Shown in pieces: positions 11,801-23,800 of a stretch of DNA of 64,000 nucleotides (the first letter of the stretch is position 1; each line of letters opens with the position of its first letter). Where the stretch lies: contig CM039183.1 in NCBI GenBank assembly GCA_008360975.2, forward strand, positions 77,577,850-77,641,849. Reading direction: 5' to 3'. The notes under the pieces are model-generated. The model did no database searches and was not told where the DNA came from. It was given only the letters and a program-made list of their open reading frames with translations. The DNA comes from Lichenostomus cassidix. Taxonomy: Eukaryota; Chordata; Aves; Passeriformes; Meliphagidae. The position numbers were made by a program, and so were the translations under genes.

Positions 11801-14243
11801 GAATTTGATTTAGCACTTGCTTCACTTGCAGCTTCGCCATGCTGTGAATGTGCAGGAGCACTTTCAAAGGAATGTTTGTGTTGGGAACAATAAAACCAAT
11901 CCATTTTTTCTGTGCATGATGCAAGGCTCTTGCTACCTTCCTGCTGAAGGGAGAGCAGTCCTTATTTGTCCATGCCGGAAAGGTGGTTCCAGGACAGTAT
12001 TCTTGTCCCCATCAGCTTCAGGGTGTCCCTGGTCAGGGTATACCACACTGTCTCAAGTCTCATCAAAGACAAGGCAGTTATTTGTGGAATCACTTATCAT
12101 AATATTACAATCAGTTGAGCTCATTATACTCTGGAAGATAAAGGCAGGGTATCAGACTAAGAATGAGCTGGTGAAAGAGGGCCAGGACCAGCTGTCATTT
12201 ATCTCTGTGATAGGTGCCAAAGGATTACTGACATAGCAGGTCCAAAGAATTTTAAAGCTTGAGCCCTATGACTGGAAGGCTTGTCTTCCTTCATATGACT
12301 ATAACACATATCACCCACTCTCATATTTGTTATGAACTCATATCACTTGTTGTCCATCAATGTTTTAATTTCTTCATACTGTTGTATCCATGGCAAGTGT
12401 GCATCTGCAGTCCAGCTGCTAGTAACACCCCTGAACTGCTAGTTCAGTGCAGAGGAATCTTCTTCCCCCCAGGATGAAGACCTGCATATTCCTGCAGTTC
12501 CTGTGGCACCTCAGAATGCAACTGCTCAGGCACAGGCAGATCCCTGCATACCCTTTTCCATGCCTTGTGAGTGCCTCCCACCTAACTGGCTTCTGAAACT
12601 GCTTGATTATAGCTGAGCCTGTTTTTCAAGACTGAGTAGCCACTATTTTAACTCTGCTTCTCACCGCCCCCCCATCACAGCACAACTGAATGAGCACTAC
12701 TCCAAGTGGCTGATGCACCGACTGCAAATGGCTGGGATGCACTGAAAGGCAGCCACATTCCTCTCTCCTGAAAGTGTAAGTTGCTAGGGGGCTGGAAACA
12801 CATCATCTTGCCACTGGGACAACCTCCCCCCACCCACCCCCCGTGTTAACTCCCTTCCTCCACGCACCCCACTTTCCAGCAGAGGTAGAAAGTGACTGGC
12901 CAAACAGGCAGCTGCTCTAAAGACATCAGTAACAGGCAGAGCGGATGTTGTGGGATTTCAGCCCAGGATGCTACATCAGACATGTGCACATAAACAAAGG
13001 CAAAGAGACATGCATAGAAATTATCCCCTGTGCTTTACTCTGCACTCACTGCTGTCACAGGGAACTCTTCCATGCTCTGCATAAGGCCAAAAATGCTGAC
13101 AGCAATGCTGGTGACAGGAACTATCTGCACCCACTGTGATTTCAATGGGGGCTGCCAAAGAGTAGCTTAGAGAGGCTGCAGGTACCCTTCATTTCTGCTT
13201 GCTGCTCCAGTGCTGTTGCACCTCCAGAGTGGTCACTGCAAACCTGTATGATCTAAAGAATCTAAGCCTGCAGTAAAATAAGATTTGAAAGAAAAAGATA
13301 AAACTGATAAGGGAAATGCCTACATACTGATGTATAAGAAAAACAAATTTTCTAGGGAGATGCAGTATATTTAATATACAAGCTGTGAAAATAGGGAAAA
13401 GAATGGGCAAGGTTTCTGAATTTATGCAGCATGGCTGGGCATGAATTCAGGCTAGATCAGGGGGGCCTGGAATAACCCACATTTTATGGATAAAGCAAGA
13501 AAGTAAATTCTGAGCTAGAGGATTAGCAGGCACAGAGGAAGCTCCTCACAACATGGAAATATGTCTGTGTTTCCCCCTATGAGATGTGAGATATTCCTCC
13601 CTTGAACTACCACTGTAACCTGGGCTCCCTGTCATTTACAGAAGAAAGAGATTTGTGTCTGAAGAACGTGAGTTTCACAGAAACAGGGGGACAAATGACC
13701 CAGCACTTGGATGAGAGCTGTCTTCCTCAACTGCCTGTCTGTCAAGTGCAGAAGGCAGCAAACAGAAGAGCAGACGTGCTGATTGCTGCAAGGCATACCC
13801 CAGCCTCTCTGTGAGCAGTTATAGTAAGCTCATTTCTCTGGAGTGGCTCCTGTTGAGTTTCACGTTTTGCAGATATTTTCCTTATGAAAGTTCCTGTGTT
13901 ACTACCCCAACCCCATTCTAGTTTGTTGGGATTCATCCACCTTGCTTCCTTGAGTGCCTTAGAAAACTTGCCATTAATTTCACTTGAAAACACAGACACT
14001 TTAACCAATCTCCCTCAGGGAAGTGGGTGTAGATCACACAAGATCCAAAGTCACAAGATCCAAACACTCACTGTCTGCCTGTGTCAGTGGCACCCTCTAT
14101 ATATTACTATGTTCTTTAATTTCTCTCCTAAATTTTTATGCTCAAGGCACTTACTACTGGACAAAATTCACAGAATTATAAGATATTCAAACATTCACAC
14201 AGATCTGTAGTCTCTGGAGTTAAATAGTACTTCCATTTCCACC
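8881..14243. other. unique non-coding DNA, no gene recognised
   Basis: No gene or transposon was recognised. About 8880-8985 has loose TATA/CATA simple sequence. The longest open frames (up to 139 codons near 11.8-12.2 kb) show no domain, and stops lie close by in neighbouring frames. One C-rich tract at 12823-12842 is listed separately. Confidence 0.55.
12823..12842 (-). repeat. short C-tract cluster (G-runs on the minus strand)
   Basis: Runs of two, six, three and six C separated by single bases. The minus strand therefore has closely spaced G-runs that could fold into a G-quadruplex of two tetrads, or three if a neighbouring run joins. The flanks are ordinary, and a second run of seven C lies about 160 bp upstream (near 12666). 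Confidence 0.5.
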
Positions 14244-14293
14244 CAGCAAAGCTGCTGAGAGCACAGCAAAGCTGCTGAGAGCACAGCAAAGCT
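14244..14293. repeat. 20-bp tandem repeat, 2.5 copies
   Basis: The unit CAGCAAAGCTGCTGAGAGCA occurs twice without change and then as a half copy. The identity of the copies suggests a recent local duplication. Confidence 0.9.
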
Positions 14294-16107
14294 TGAATGC
14301 AAATGAAGATGCCATTTGACTCACAACGACTTGTGTGCCTTGACAGGCAAGGACCAAACACAGCAGACATTGCCCCAGATAGTTCCTAGTCTACAAAAGC
14401 AAATAAACAAAACCAGCCAGAAACGGCTGGTGGGAGGGAAGTGAAAGTTTTGCCATGCATTTTAGAAAAGGTCAAGGCCAGTCAAATTGCCTGCATATCA
14501 GCTTAAGCCAACTTTTCCAGTAATGGATCATTCCTACTCTTCTTTGGGATTATGTTCCCAAATGTGACAGCTAAGAAGAACTTTGAAATCCCAAATGGAA
14601 ATACAATATTGTGCTGTCTGAAGACCACTCACTATGAGTCCAGAATACTCAATCTGTGGATCTACTGGCTCTGGATTGCACCTACCAAATAGAGCCAGCT
14701 CCTCCTACATCTGTCCACAGGCAGCAGTGACATGGCCCAGGACCACAAGGTTCCAGTCATGCCAACACAAGTTAGAAGGAAAATGTCTCAGACAACTGGT
14801 TTGATCCTTCTTTCATCCAGACACAATTTTCACATCGAAATATTTCTGAAATTAAAGACTGAAAAGTCAACTATGACAAAAATAGCAACTGCAGATACTA
14901 GAGCTACAGAAAACAAATATCCAGAAAAGGTTTCTCCACATAAAGATCACTGTTGAATTCAGGCTCTGTATGTAAACGAAACACGTCTGTTGATTATGTA
15001 TATTATGAAAAATATCATGCTGGAGTGAAACCATCTGAAGAATGTTACTGAACCAATCACACAGACTTTCTTTATAGACATTTTACAAGGGACTGCAAAG
15101 TCATGCTAAGCAGAGAAAAATATAAACACATAAGATAGAGGCAGATATGTGTGTACATATGAGGTAAAGGAAGATGTCACCCTCATAATCAACTCTGGTA
15201 GCCAGATGATGCCCTAGGTCAGTCTGAGGAGTCAGTCAGTGTTTTGGACTCAGAGGGTCTCCTTTGCAAGGAGGACCTGGGGAGGTATTTATTTGCTACA
15301 ACACTGTTGAATTATGAAGAACAGACACAGAGGCCCCCTATTCCTGCATACCTAGCAGCGCCCATTACCTGTTTTTTTAATAAAAGGTACCAAGAGAACT
15401 GCTGTGTTGCAGGGGTGAATTAGTGGAGAGGAGAGAGAAGGCAAAGGCAGCACTGACCCATCTCAATGCAGTTCAGTGCTGTCTGGGTGCATGACAGGGC
15501 CTGTGCATCCCCCATGTCACATTGCTGCAGCCACATCTAGACCTGAAACAGATCCACACACCCTATTTGGCTTTCCAAATGATCCATATTTGGGGCAGAG
15601 GTTTCCATCACTTTGGCTGTCTGTGACTTCCTGCATTTCTGACTGGCAAGGGGAAGCTGATATGCAAGGCAGCAGAAGAATGATGGTCAGGCAGAGCAAT
15701 CAAGGCAATAGGAACACTGCAAAAATAGGACAATAGCAAGAAATCTAGGGATTATAACATCAATTAAAATGTCCAGAATAGAAAATTTGGCAATCAAGAT
15801 GGCAGAACAACCAGCTGAGGACATGGACACCACTGCCAGAAGGCACCATCCCAGAAGCCTGAAGGGTCCAAGGCTCTCAGTGGATGGGAACTGCCACAGC
15901 TCTGTTCAGGCCAAACTGGAGGCTTGCCCACTTGTTTGTTAAATCCTGCACATTTCACACTGATGTTCATTGGACAGCATCTTTAAAGCTGAAATCCCAA
16001 TTTTTTCCATGTCTTTCAGAGAGGAAGTGTCAGGTTTCATACCAGTTCATTAAAAAAGACCAAGAAAAGCTTAAAAACTTATGTTTTAAGCTTTAAATTA
16101 GTCTGCA
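14294..16107. other. unique non-coding DNA
   Basis: Nothing was recognised. A 47-codon frame at 15799-15942 (+) begins in a good initiation context (AAGATGG) but has no family resemblance, and it is not called as a gene. Confidence 0.5.
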
Positions 16108-16351
16108 GGGTAGGTTTAGATTGAATATTGGGAAAAATTTCTTCACTGAAGGGGTTGTCAAGCATGCAAACAGGCTGCCCTTGAAGATGGTTGAGCCTCA
16201 GGTTAAATACCGTCAGGTATTTAAAAAGGTATTTAAAAAGCATGTAGATGTGGTGCTTAGGGACAGGGTTTAGTGGTGGACTTGGCAGTACTGGGTTAAT
16301 GGTTGTATTCAATGATCTTAAAGGTCTTTTCCAAAAAAACCAATTCTATAA
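16108..16351 (+). mobile_element. CR1 LINE, 3'-terminal fragment
   Basis: A severely 5'-truncated CR1 copy on the + strand. From 16109 to the TAG at 16271-16273 it keeps an uninterrupted frame of 54 codons for the reverse-transcriptase C-terminus: GRFRLNIGKNFFTEGVVKH, then a diverged middle, then HVDVVLRDRV and stop. This matches the family pattern RFRLDIRKNFFTE...VKHWNRLP...VFK...LRD. After the stop come the 3' UTR ('cagtactgggttaatggttg', then a 'gatcttaaaggtctttt' block) and the final ATTCTATA at 16343-16350, the normal CR1 terminus. A 12-bp in-frame duplication (gtatttaaaaag twice) repeats VFKK. The intact short frame and clear 3' end make this younger than the 3.2-kb copy. No product is expected. 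Confidence 0.9.
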
Positions 16352-19300
16352 GCATTGATACAGAAAGGCAATATGGCTTGTTCAAAGGAATACTTGTCTG
16401 TTTATAGATCAAGTGAATATTTCCATGGTCTTGGTCCTTCATTTTGAAGTGTGTTGCTTTTACCCTTGTAATTTTCTTGAAAGGGAGGTAAGAGATTTTA
16501 GATAGTGGCTGCAGTTCTCCTTTTCATGCAAATGCTTTCAGTGTTTATTTTATATTTACTGAAGCAAGATCTAATTGCAGTTTGTTTTTGTTAAACAGGA
16601 GAAACATATATAATATATGATTGTATATATGTATATATTTCATATTATTATTATAAATCTATAATATAAATAAACTTATTTTTATTTCTCTAGAACACAC
16701 AGGCATTGTACCTTAACTTCTGAGCCAGGGACTAGTTTCTAGGAGCTTGCTATAATTGTGTAGAGTGAATGTTCATCAGGGGGAAGGACCCTGCAAATGT
16801 GGGATAATCCCACTTGGGAAATCATAGCTCTTACGAGCTGATGAAGGTTTGACTGATTGAGATAACTCTGGGGAACTTTAGTGGTTGTGGGACCACTGAA
16901 AAGGCAGCACCTTTTCTCAAAGACCAGATCATACCATATATTTGTATTTATAATGCATTATGTATCACCAGGAGTGCCAAAAAACCTGCAGTTCTCACTC
17001 CTTCATGCATTTCAGATAGGAGATAATCTGCACCTTACTCCTCAAGTCCCAGTGTTGTTTGGGAAGGAGCTATATGGTTTGGGAAGGAGCCATAAAGAAA
17101 CCAGCAAAGCCACACTCACAGCAACTCTGTCTGCTGATTCCTATGGTGTTATGTGGCCTAACTATCATTTGTCTTTTAACCTGGTCAAATCTTCTTTCAA
17201 AAAGTGAACCCTATGCACAAAGAAATATCATTGTTCTAGTTATACTCTTGTACATGTCAAGAGGTAGATCACATTTATTATTGTTTAGGCTCATATATTA
17301 CTTACCCCATTTCATTAATAGCTGTGACAGTGTACTCAGGAACAAAAATAAATCCTAATGAACACTACAATGGTAGAAAGCAGTTGTACTGAATTGTGGA
17401 ACATGTCCTAGGCAATGAAGAATGACTGAGGGAAATGAGACAAAACTGGCAAATGCTTACTAACTGTCCCAGAAATGCTCTGTGAGGGTGTGGGCAAACC
17501 CACATTTCCTTTAGAAATGCACTCAAGGAAGGAATTTCAGGGCTCCTTCATGCTCGAGATGAGCTACATGGGCACTTTGAACTTAAAAGGGGACAAACTT
17601 GCAATGATTTGGAGGATCTTGCACTGAATCAAGTGCTGCTCACTAATAAGCAGGAGACAAAACAGGGTGCAATTCCCTGCCAGTGAAACACCCAGCATTT
17701 CACCATGGGCTCCCCACAGACAGGATACAGCTTTACATTTAAAAATCCAGTTCAGTAAAGCATTTAAGCAGAAACTCAGTAGCAGACAGAAAAATAAAGC
17801 ACATACTGCTCTATAGCAAGGCTGAATCTGCTCCAGATCATGCCACAGGGCATCCTCCCCTCAGCAGCACAAATGCAACTGTTGAGCCTCTGGCTGTCAG
17901 CTCTTTTTCCCCATCACCAGGTTTCACAAGATTTAATGTGAAGTCAAGTGCTAAAGTATGAGCATGAAAGGAATGCCTTCACAGATGATTCAAACCCCAT
18001 TCTGGCTTGCCTCGCTTCACTGCATGCTGCCATTCCAGTGATCCCTCCTTCTGGTGTAACTCCATTGTCTTAAAATAGTCCATTCTCTGAAAGGACAGTC
18101 ATTAGAATCAGCAGTTTATTTTGAACAGGGAGGAGTACCAGGCATTTCAGGAGCCTGACAGCTTCTTCTTTTCAACCCCATGATCAAGACAAATCTCCTG
18201 TTCTGAGCTGAGCACCTTCCTGGCTGAAGTGATGTTCCCATCATTTTCCTTTCATGTTTCCAATTAGATGAAAGAATATTGCGCAGAGTTTCCTGTAATG
18301 ACATTTATTGTCACATCTTTTCTACAAAGGCACATATCTATAAGCTGTGTGTCAGTGACATGAAAGTAAAACTGAGCCTCAACATTACAAGCTCAGATAA
18401 TTGATGTAGTATGACAGAGGCTTTCCTTAGAAGTTTTTTCCATATCCTATACTCTATGCCAGGGAGTTTTGCCCACTGTGTCATAATCTTGCTTGTCACG
18501 GTACTTCCCACAGTAGGAAATAAGTGCCCTAAGAACTAATATGAGTCTTAAGGAGATTAAGTCATTAGCTACTTTGTTAAATGTTATTGTTAGAGTATTA
18601 TTCACACATGTAGAGTCTAGCATGTGCTTAAATGCTTTTAACAACTGCAGCTGAAGGAAGGAGACATCTCACTCAAAAACACACTGAATAATTAGAGGTG
18701 AAAGTACTGCATGTCCCTTCCAGGGCACTGAAATGAATATAAACTGCTGTCTCAAGCCAGTTTTATAGGCATGTATATGGTTTCAGTTCCCAACTTCCAT
18801 ATGCCCTTTTGTAATGTTTGCATTCTCTCCTCAGATTCTTTTGCAATCATTGCTGACGTATTTTGAGAAAAAACAAAGTAGGCACATTTGCTGAGGCAGA
18901 GCATCTTCCCATCCCTAAGATGATTTCCTTTCTTTTTGTCTACAGTTCAGACCACTGTACCCCATTTCAAACCAACATTTTGAAAGAAACACTTCTTGGA
19001 AAGCTAACTTTTCAATGCTTTTCCTTTTTAAGGCTGTTGCTTCTTGGGTAATTTTCCTTATGTCTGCAGTGTTGACTCAGAGTGGTATGGGACAGAAGGA
19101 GGGAAGGAAGCTAGGACACCAAGTCAGTACCAGGACTTCTCTGTGATCCAGAGGAATCACCAGGGAAATGCTACTTAAATCTTCAAGCAATTTATATCTT
19201 TCTTGGGGAAAGTCAGTAAAAGATGTAATAGTGAAGTGTTTCCTTTCAATTGTAAATATAAAATGTCTTTAGCCAGGCGGAACATTTTAAGCATCTGTGT

Positions 19301-19780
19301 TATAGCAGAGCTGTAAATACAAGCAGAAACACTTCCACATCCCCAGACTACTTTGTCCACAGTTCAGCTCCTAGAAGTAACACAGGAACACAGAGGACTG
19401 ATGGTCTCTTTGCTGCCACTCTTTCCACATGGCAGCATATGATGATGCAATGCAAAAGGTGCATTCACCTGAAACTTAGGAGCTGCTTAGGGAAAAAACT
19501 TCTTCGAAAAGGTTTGTGGCTTTTGTCTCTCTTTCCATTACAATGACTTCTGAGCCTGAGCATTTGCTCATGATTTTTCTAGTCTACTAACTTACTCCCG
19601 CTACCCCTCAGCTACTGTCAGAATTTTGTGCCAGTGTCACTTGGCAGGTCTGGCCCTTGGAGGGAGCTGTTCCTTCTCCTGATGACAGCTGTCGTGGCCT
19701 CTTCTGCTGCCAGTGCTTTTCAAGATGTGAAGACAAGGAAACTGGCAGCAGTGTTGAACAAAATTTATTCAGCAGTTCAT
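16352..19780. other. unique non-coding DNA with one AT-rich tract
   Basis: No gene or transposon was recognised. The stretch 16600-16682 is nearly pure A+T with alternating TATA/ATAT runs and may be a decayed microsatellite. Confidence 0.55.
16600..16682. repeat. AT-rich low-complexity tract
   Basis: Alternating TATATA, TATGTATA and ATTATTATTATA runs with almost no G or C. It is simple sequence without a fixed unit. Confidence 0.75.
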
Positions 19781-20866
19781 TGTCACGGATCCACAGAGGC
19801 TTGAAGGGACCTCCAGAGGACAGCTGCTGTGATCCCTACTTAAAGGTGGGCTAGTAAGAGCACATTGCTCAACAATGCTTCAAAATCTCTGAGGATGAAG
19901 GTTCAAAAATGTCTCTCAGCTACTGAAGTCTACTTCCCTGTTTGAGCAGTCTCACAATGAATGATTTTTTGTTTGTATCTGATGATAATTTCTCCAGTTC
20001 CAGCTTGTGTCCATTGTGCATTGTTGTAGCCTTGTCCATTGCACTACCAAGAAGTTTGGCACCATGTTCTCTGTACCATCTCTTCTGATGGTTGTTTGCT
20101 TGGCTCACCCCAGCATGTCCATTTTTTCCTGTACTGGAAAGCCAGAAATGGAACCCAGTACTCTGGATGTGCATCCCCAGTGCTGAGCACACACTCCCCT
20201 TGACCCACTGGAAACAGTTGCCCAGCCCAGCACACTGCTGGCTCATGTCTCCCTTGTCCACCAGGACACCCAGATCCCTTTCTGTAGAGTTTCTGCCCAG
20301 CCAGTCAGTCCCCAGACTGCACTGGTGGATGGGGTCATTCCTCCCCAGGTGCAAGACTTCTCGTTTCCCAGTGTTGAATGCCATGGAATTCCAGTCTGAC
20401 CATTTCTCTAGACTGTCCAGGTCCTTCTGCACAGCAAGCTGTCCTTAAGCAAATTGACCACTTCTCTCAGTTTAACATAGTCCTCAAAATACTGAGAGTT
20501 CACTGTCCAATCACCCACAAAACTAGCAAAGATGTTAAAGTATTGGCCCCAGCAATAGCCCCTCTCACTAGTCAGATTTTGCAGCACAAGTCATGTCCTT
20601 TGAGCCTACATGTCCAGCCAGTTTTCTGCTCACCATTCCCTGATTTACTTCCCATCCCACCAGTTTTGTTGGATAGATATTGTGGTGGACAGGCATGAAA
20701 GTCAAGGTAAACAGCATCCCCATCTCCACCAAGATGGTCACCTCATCATGGAAATCAGTCAGGTTGATCAGGCATGATTTGCCCAGTCACCTTCGTGACC
20801 ATCACACAGTCATAAGCTGCTTTCAGGAGGATTTTCTTCATAATCTTTCCAGGGGCTGAGGGGAGT
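19781..20866 (-). mobile_element. CR1 LINE, 5'-truncated, frames broken
   Basis: A CR1 copy in minus orientation. From its 5' side it shows a P-G-K-IM-like block (about 20860-20840), the loop with 'gatcaggcatgatttgcccag', and the block covering W..GRAQ and GPILFNIF equivalents (20690-20500, diverged). A 170-codon open frame at 20432-19920 then starts LEKWSDWNSMAFNTGKREV and continues with LHLGRNDP...ERDLGVLVD...MSQQCA. These are the hallmark blocks downstream of the catalytic core. Toward the C-terminus the frame departs from the family, but HGAKL and NGHKLE.EKL-like pieces remain. The 3' end carries the usual 'gaagggacctccagaggac' segment near 19803-19821. No working enzyme remains. Confidence 0.88.
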
Positions 20867-23800
20867 CTTTAGTAGAAAATGTAGGAGAATTCTCAAAACA
20901 TTACAGACAGAGAATAAAATATCAACTCCTGGAAAAGAAGTTATAACCCTGTGTCTATCTATATATGTGGAAAAGTGGGCTAAAACCCTTAGGGTTTGTT
21001 GTACTGCTTTTACAGGAACTGAAGGTGAAAGAAAACACGATGGAGGGGGTGTAAGGGGTGTTGCACTGAGAGCTTCTTCCACTGAAACTTCCAACAATGA
21101 GATGTCAGCAAGCATTGCCAGACCTCTCCTACCTGCATCCACCTCTGCTCCATGCTGGTCTGCAACCCCTGGCAGTGAGGTCTCGGCCAAAGCAGAAGCA
21201 CCAGGCAGTTGGTGATAAATAAAAACCCATCTACTTTTACTGCTCAAGTGTTAATTTGCAGATGTTAGAGGCACAGGATCTAGGGTGAAAGGTAAAGTAT
21301 TCAGAGCGACTGATGAATTGTTGTATTTCCTTCAGATTCTATGAGGCTGTTCATCTGTTTACGGTGTTTCCTTGCAAAAATAGTCTATTGATTTTTCTTT
21401 TTCTTTCACAACCTGTTCCTGCTTATTGTCCCTCTGGTAGCCAAAAAAACTACACCTAAAATACCATTCATCTGTGCATAAAGACTGCTAATGGTATTGC
21501 ACCACCTCAAATGTTTTATCAGAATGAAATTTAAGTAAATCAAGAAGCTCATACAAATAAAGATGCTTTAAAAGTTTTTTCTCTTTTGAAACAAATACTT
21601 TCTGCTAAGAGTTATCTGCTTTCTAGTTCTCAGTTTATGACACCACACACAGCAGCCAGGGGTCAGGCAGGGAACAGTCCAGTACAGGCAGTGAGGAGTA
21701 AAACAACACCCTGTGGAGCTTGGCAGAGACTGACATTTTGATTATCGATGCTAGAGAAAATGTCCTACTTCCCTTCGTATCTGATGCACTGCTGCTTTAA
21801 GAATTAGTGTTATCAAATCTCCTGGATTAAAGAAGATTTTTTTAAATGCATGGAGGAGGAACAGATTCAGTAGGTGGCACTTTCATTCTGACTTGGTGTT
21901 AGGGGCAGATGATGTCAGGATGGTTTTCTTAGCCCTGGTTTCACAGGGAACATATCCATGTACATAATTCTGGTACATGTGCCTCTTTAGCCCAGGCCTT
22001 CCTTCTAGCAACCCTGACTGGAATAGTGGCATTCATTACAGTTTAAAACAGTTGTAGAAGTGTTTAGGAAAAATATAGCACCTCAAAATAGCATGCAACC
22101 ATCCACCCCACTGGTATTCATTTTGGCAATGGGTCCTTTTTATGAATGGTGACTTACAAAGCCTGATCCAAAGCACACTGAAATCATGGCGAACTTCTCT
22201 TTTGGTTTCACTGGACTTGGATTAGCTGCATGAAAAGCTAAAGGGATTTGCACACATCCAGAAAAAGTGTGGAGATAATGAAAAGCTTCTCTGCAAAAAT
22301 GTAGTCTACAAGATCCTGTTCTGAGGGACTGCTGCTTGCCCTCCTGAAATAGTCTACTGACTGCATTCCTGCCTGAACAGTGAAATGAACCTGATGGATT
22401 AGCTACTATAAAAAGCATAAATACTCTGCATGAAAAAATAAAGCCTGCCATTCCCTGATGCTTTCTCTTGCTGAATTATCTAATAACTGAAACTGGTCTG
22501 CCAAGAAAAAACTTGCAGGCTCCTTGGCAATTTATTGCAGTGTCTGAAAGGCAACACATTACCCGTGGTGTAATGTCACTCACAGTGATCTCAGAAATTA
22601 CACAGGGAACAAGAAGAATTTATGTGTGTTTATCCTATTAAAATTATTGCTGCAATAGAAGAATCATCTGTCCATTTAATGGGAGAACCTGCTTTAAAAT
22701 TACCTAACTCTCTTTGCAGGCAAGTATGTGTACAATTTCTTCTTTTTAAATAAACAGAGGGTAGGGGTTAGGTTCCCTCACACACACGAAGACTAAGGAG
22801 AGCATTTTCTGAAATTGTTTTATTGTGTTTTCTTATGGTTCAGCACTGTTGACATCAGTGGCTTTGGTTGGTTCTAATTTAACTTAGTTCTGAAGACCAG
22901 ACCTGCTAAGGGCTGAGTCTGGAATTCATGTAACAACACCTACATTGAATCATCCTGGTCATTCCCTGAGGATATCCCAGACTGACTCACCAGGGCTTAC
23001 TAGCCCAGCAATAGGAATGTTAACATTGTTCAGGCTAATGGAAGAAAAGCTGCAACCATGAGCCCATGCTCCTCTCAGAAGATGCAGTTTTGAACTTGTC
23101 AATCAGAGAAGATTTGGGCAGGATTTTCTGCTGCAGATCCCTTGGATTTAAGAGCAGCAAGACCACATCTTTATTTAAAAGTAGTACAGATCAGGACCAA
23201 ACAACCCAAGGGGCAAGTGGCACTTCAAAGTTTGTATACATCAAAGCAGAGCCTCTTCTCTGCTTCCCTGAGCCAAGGTCGCCTCATCCAGGGTACTGGT
23301 GGGGAGCCAGTTCTGCTTTGCACCCTCGCCAGGGCATGTACCAAAGCTCTTCTGGATGTGTATGAGTCTCCAGAAGGCAGCCTTCACTACCAAAAGTCTT
23401 CTACTACCAAAAGGAATTACATAAATACTGGATATTGTTTACATGAATGGTGAGTCTGGGCTAGTCTTTAGGAATAAAAGCTGCTCTGAAATATATGAAG
23501 GGATATGCAAGATGTTTTCTGCTCCTGTTTATCTTCATTGTGTGCAGAGGTGCTTATTAACATTTGCATATAATTTTAGTTTGCCAAACTGTAATTTTTC
23601 TGCTTCCCAAATTAAAACAGACAATGAGAATACGGCCATTTCCCCAGCTCACAGTGCAGTGCTGGCCATGTGTTAGAGAGAGTGTTGAACATCTAGTCAC
23701 GTAATAATGCAAATGACTTGGAAGAAAAAATATAATTAGCTCATTAAGAAAACAGAAAATCTCTCCTGTCAGGCCAGACATGATTTAGCAGTTTCATCAT

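Noticed and set aside
15799..15942. 47-codon frame starting in a good initiation context (AAGATGG)
   Set aside because: Too short to judge. No family resemblance and no promoter or splice signal was seen nearby.
20810..21247. 145-codon minus-strand frame next to a CR1
   Set aside because: Only its last residues overlap CR1 sequence. The remainder has no match to the expected upstream part of the reverse transcriptase.
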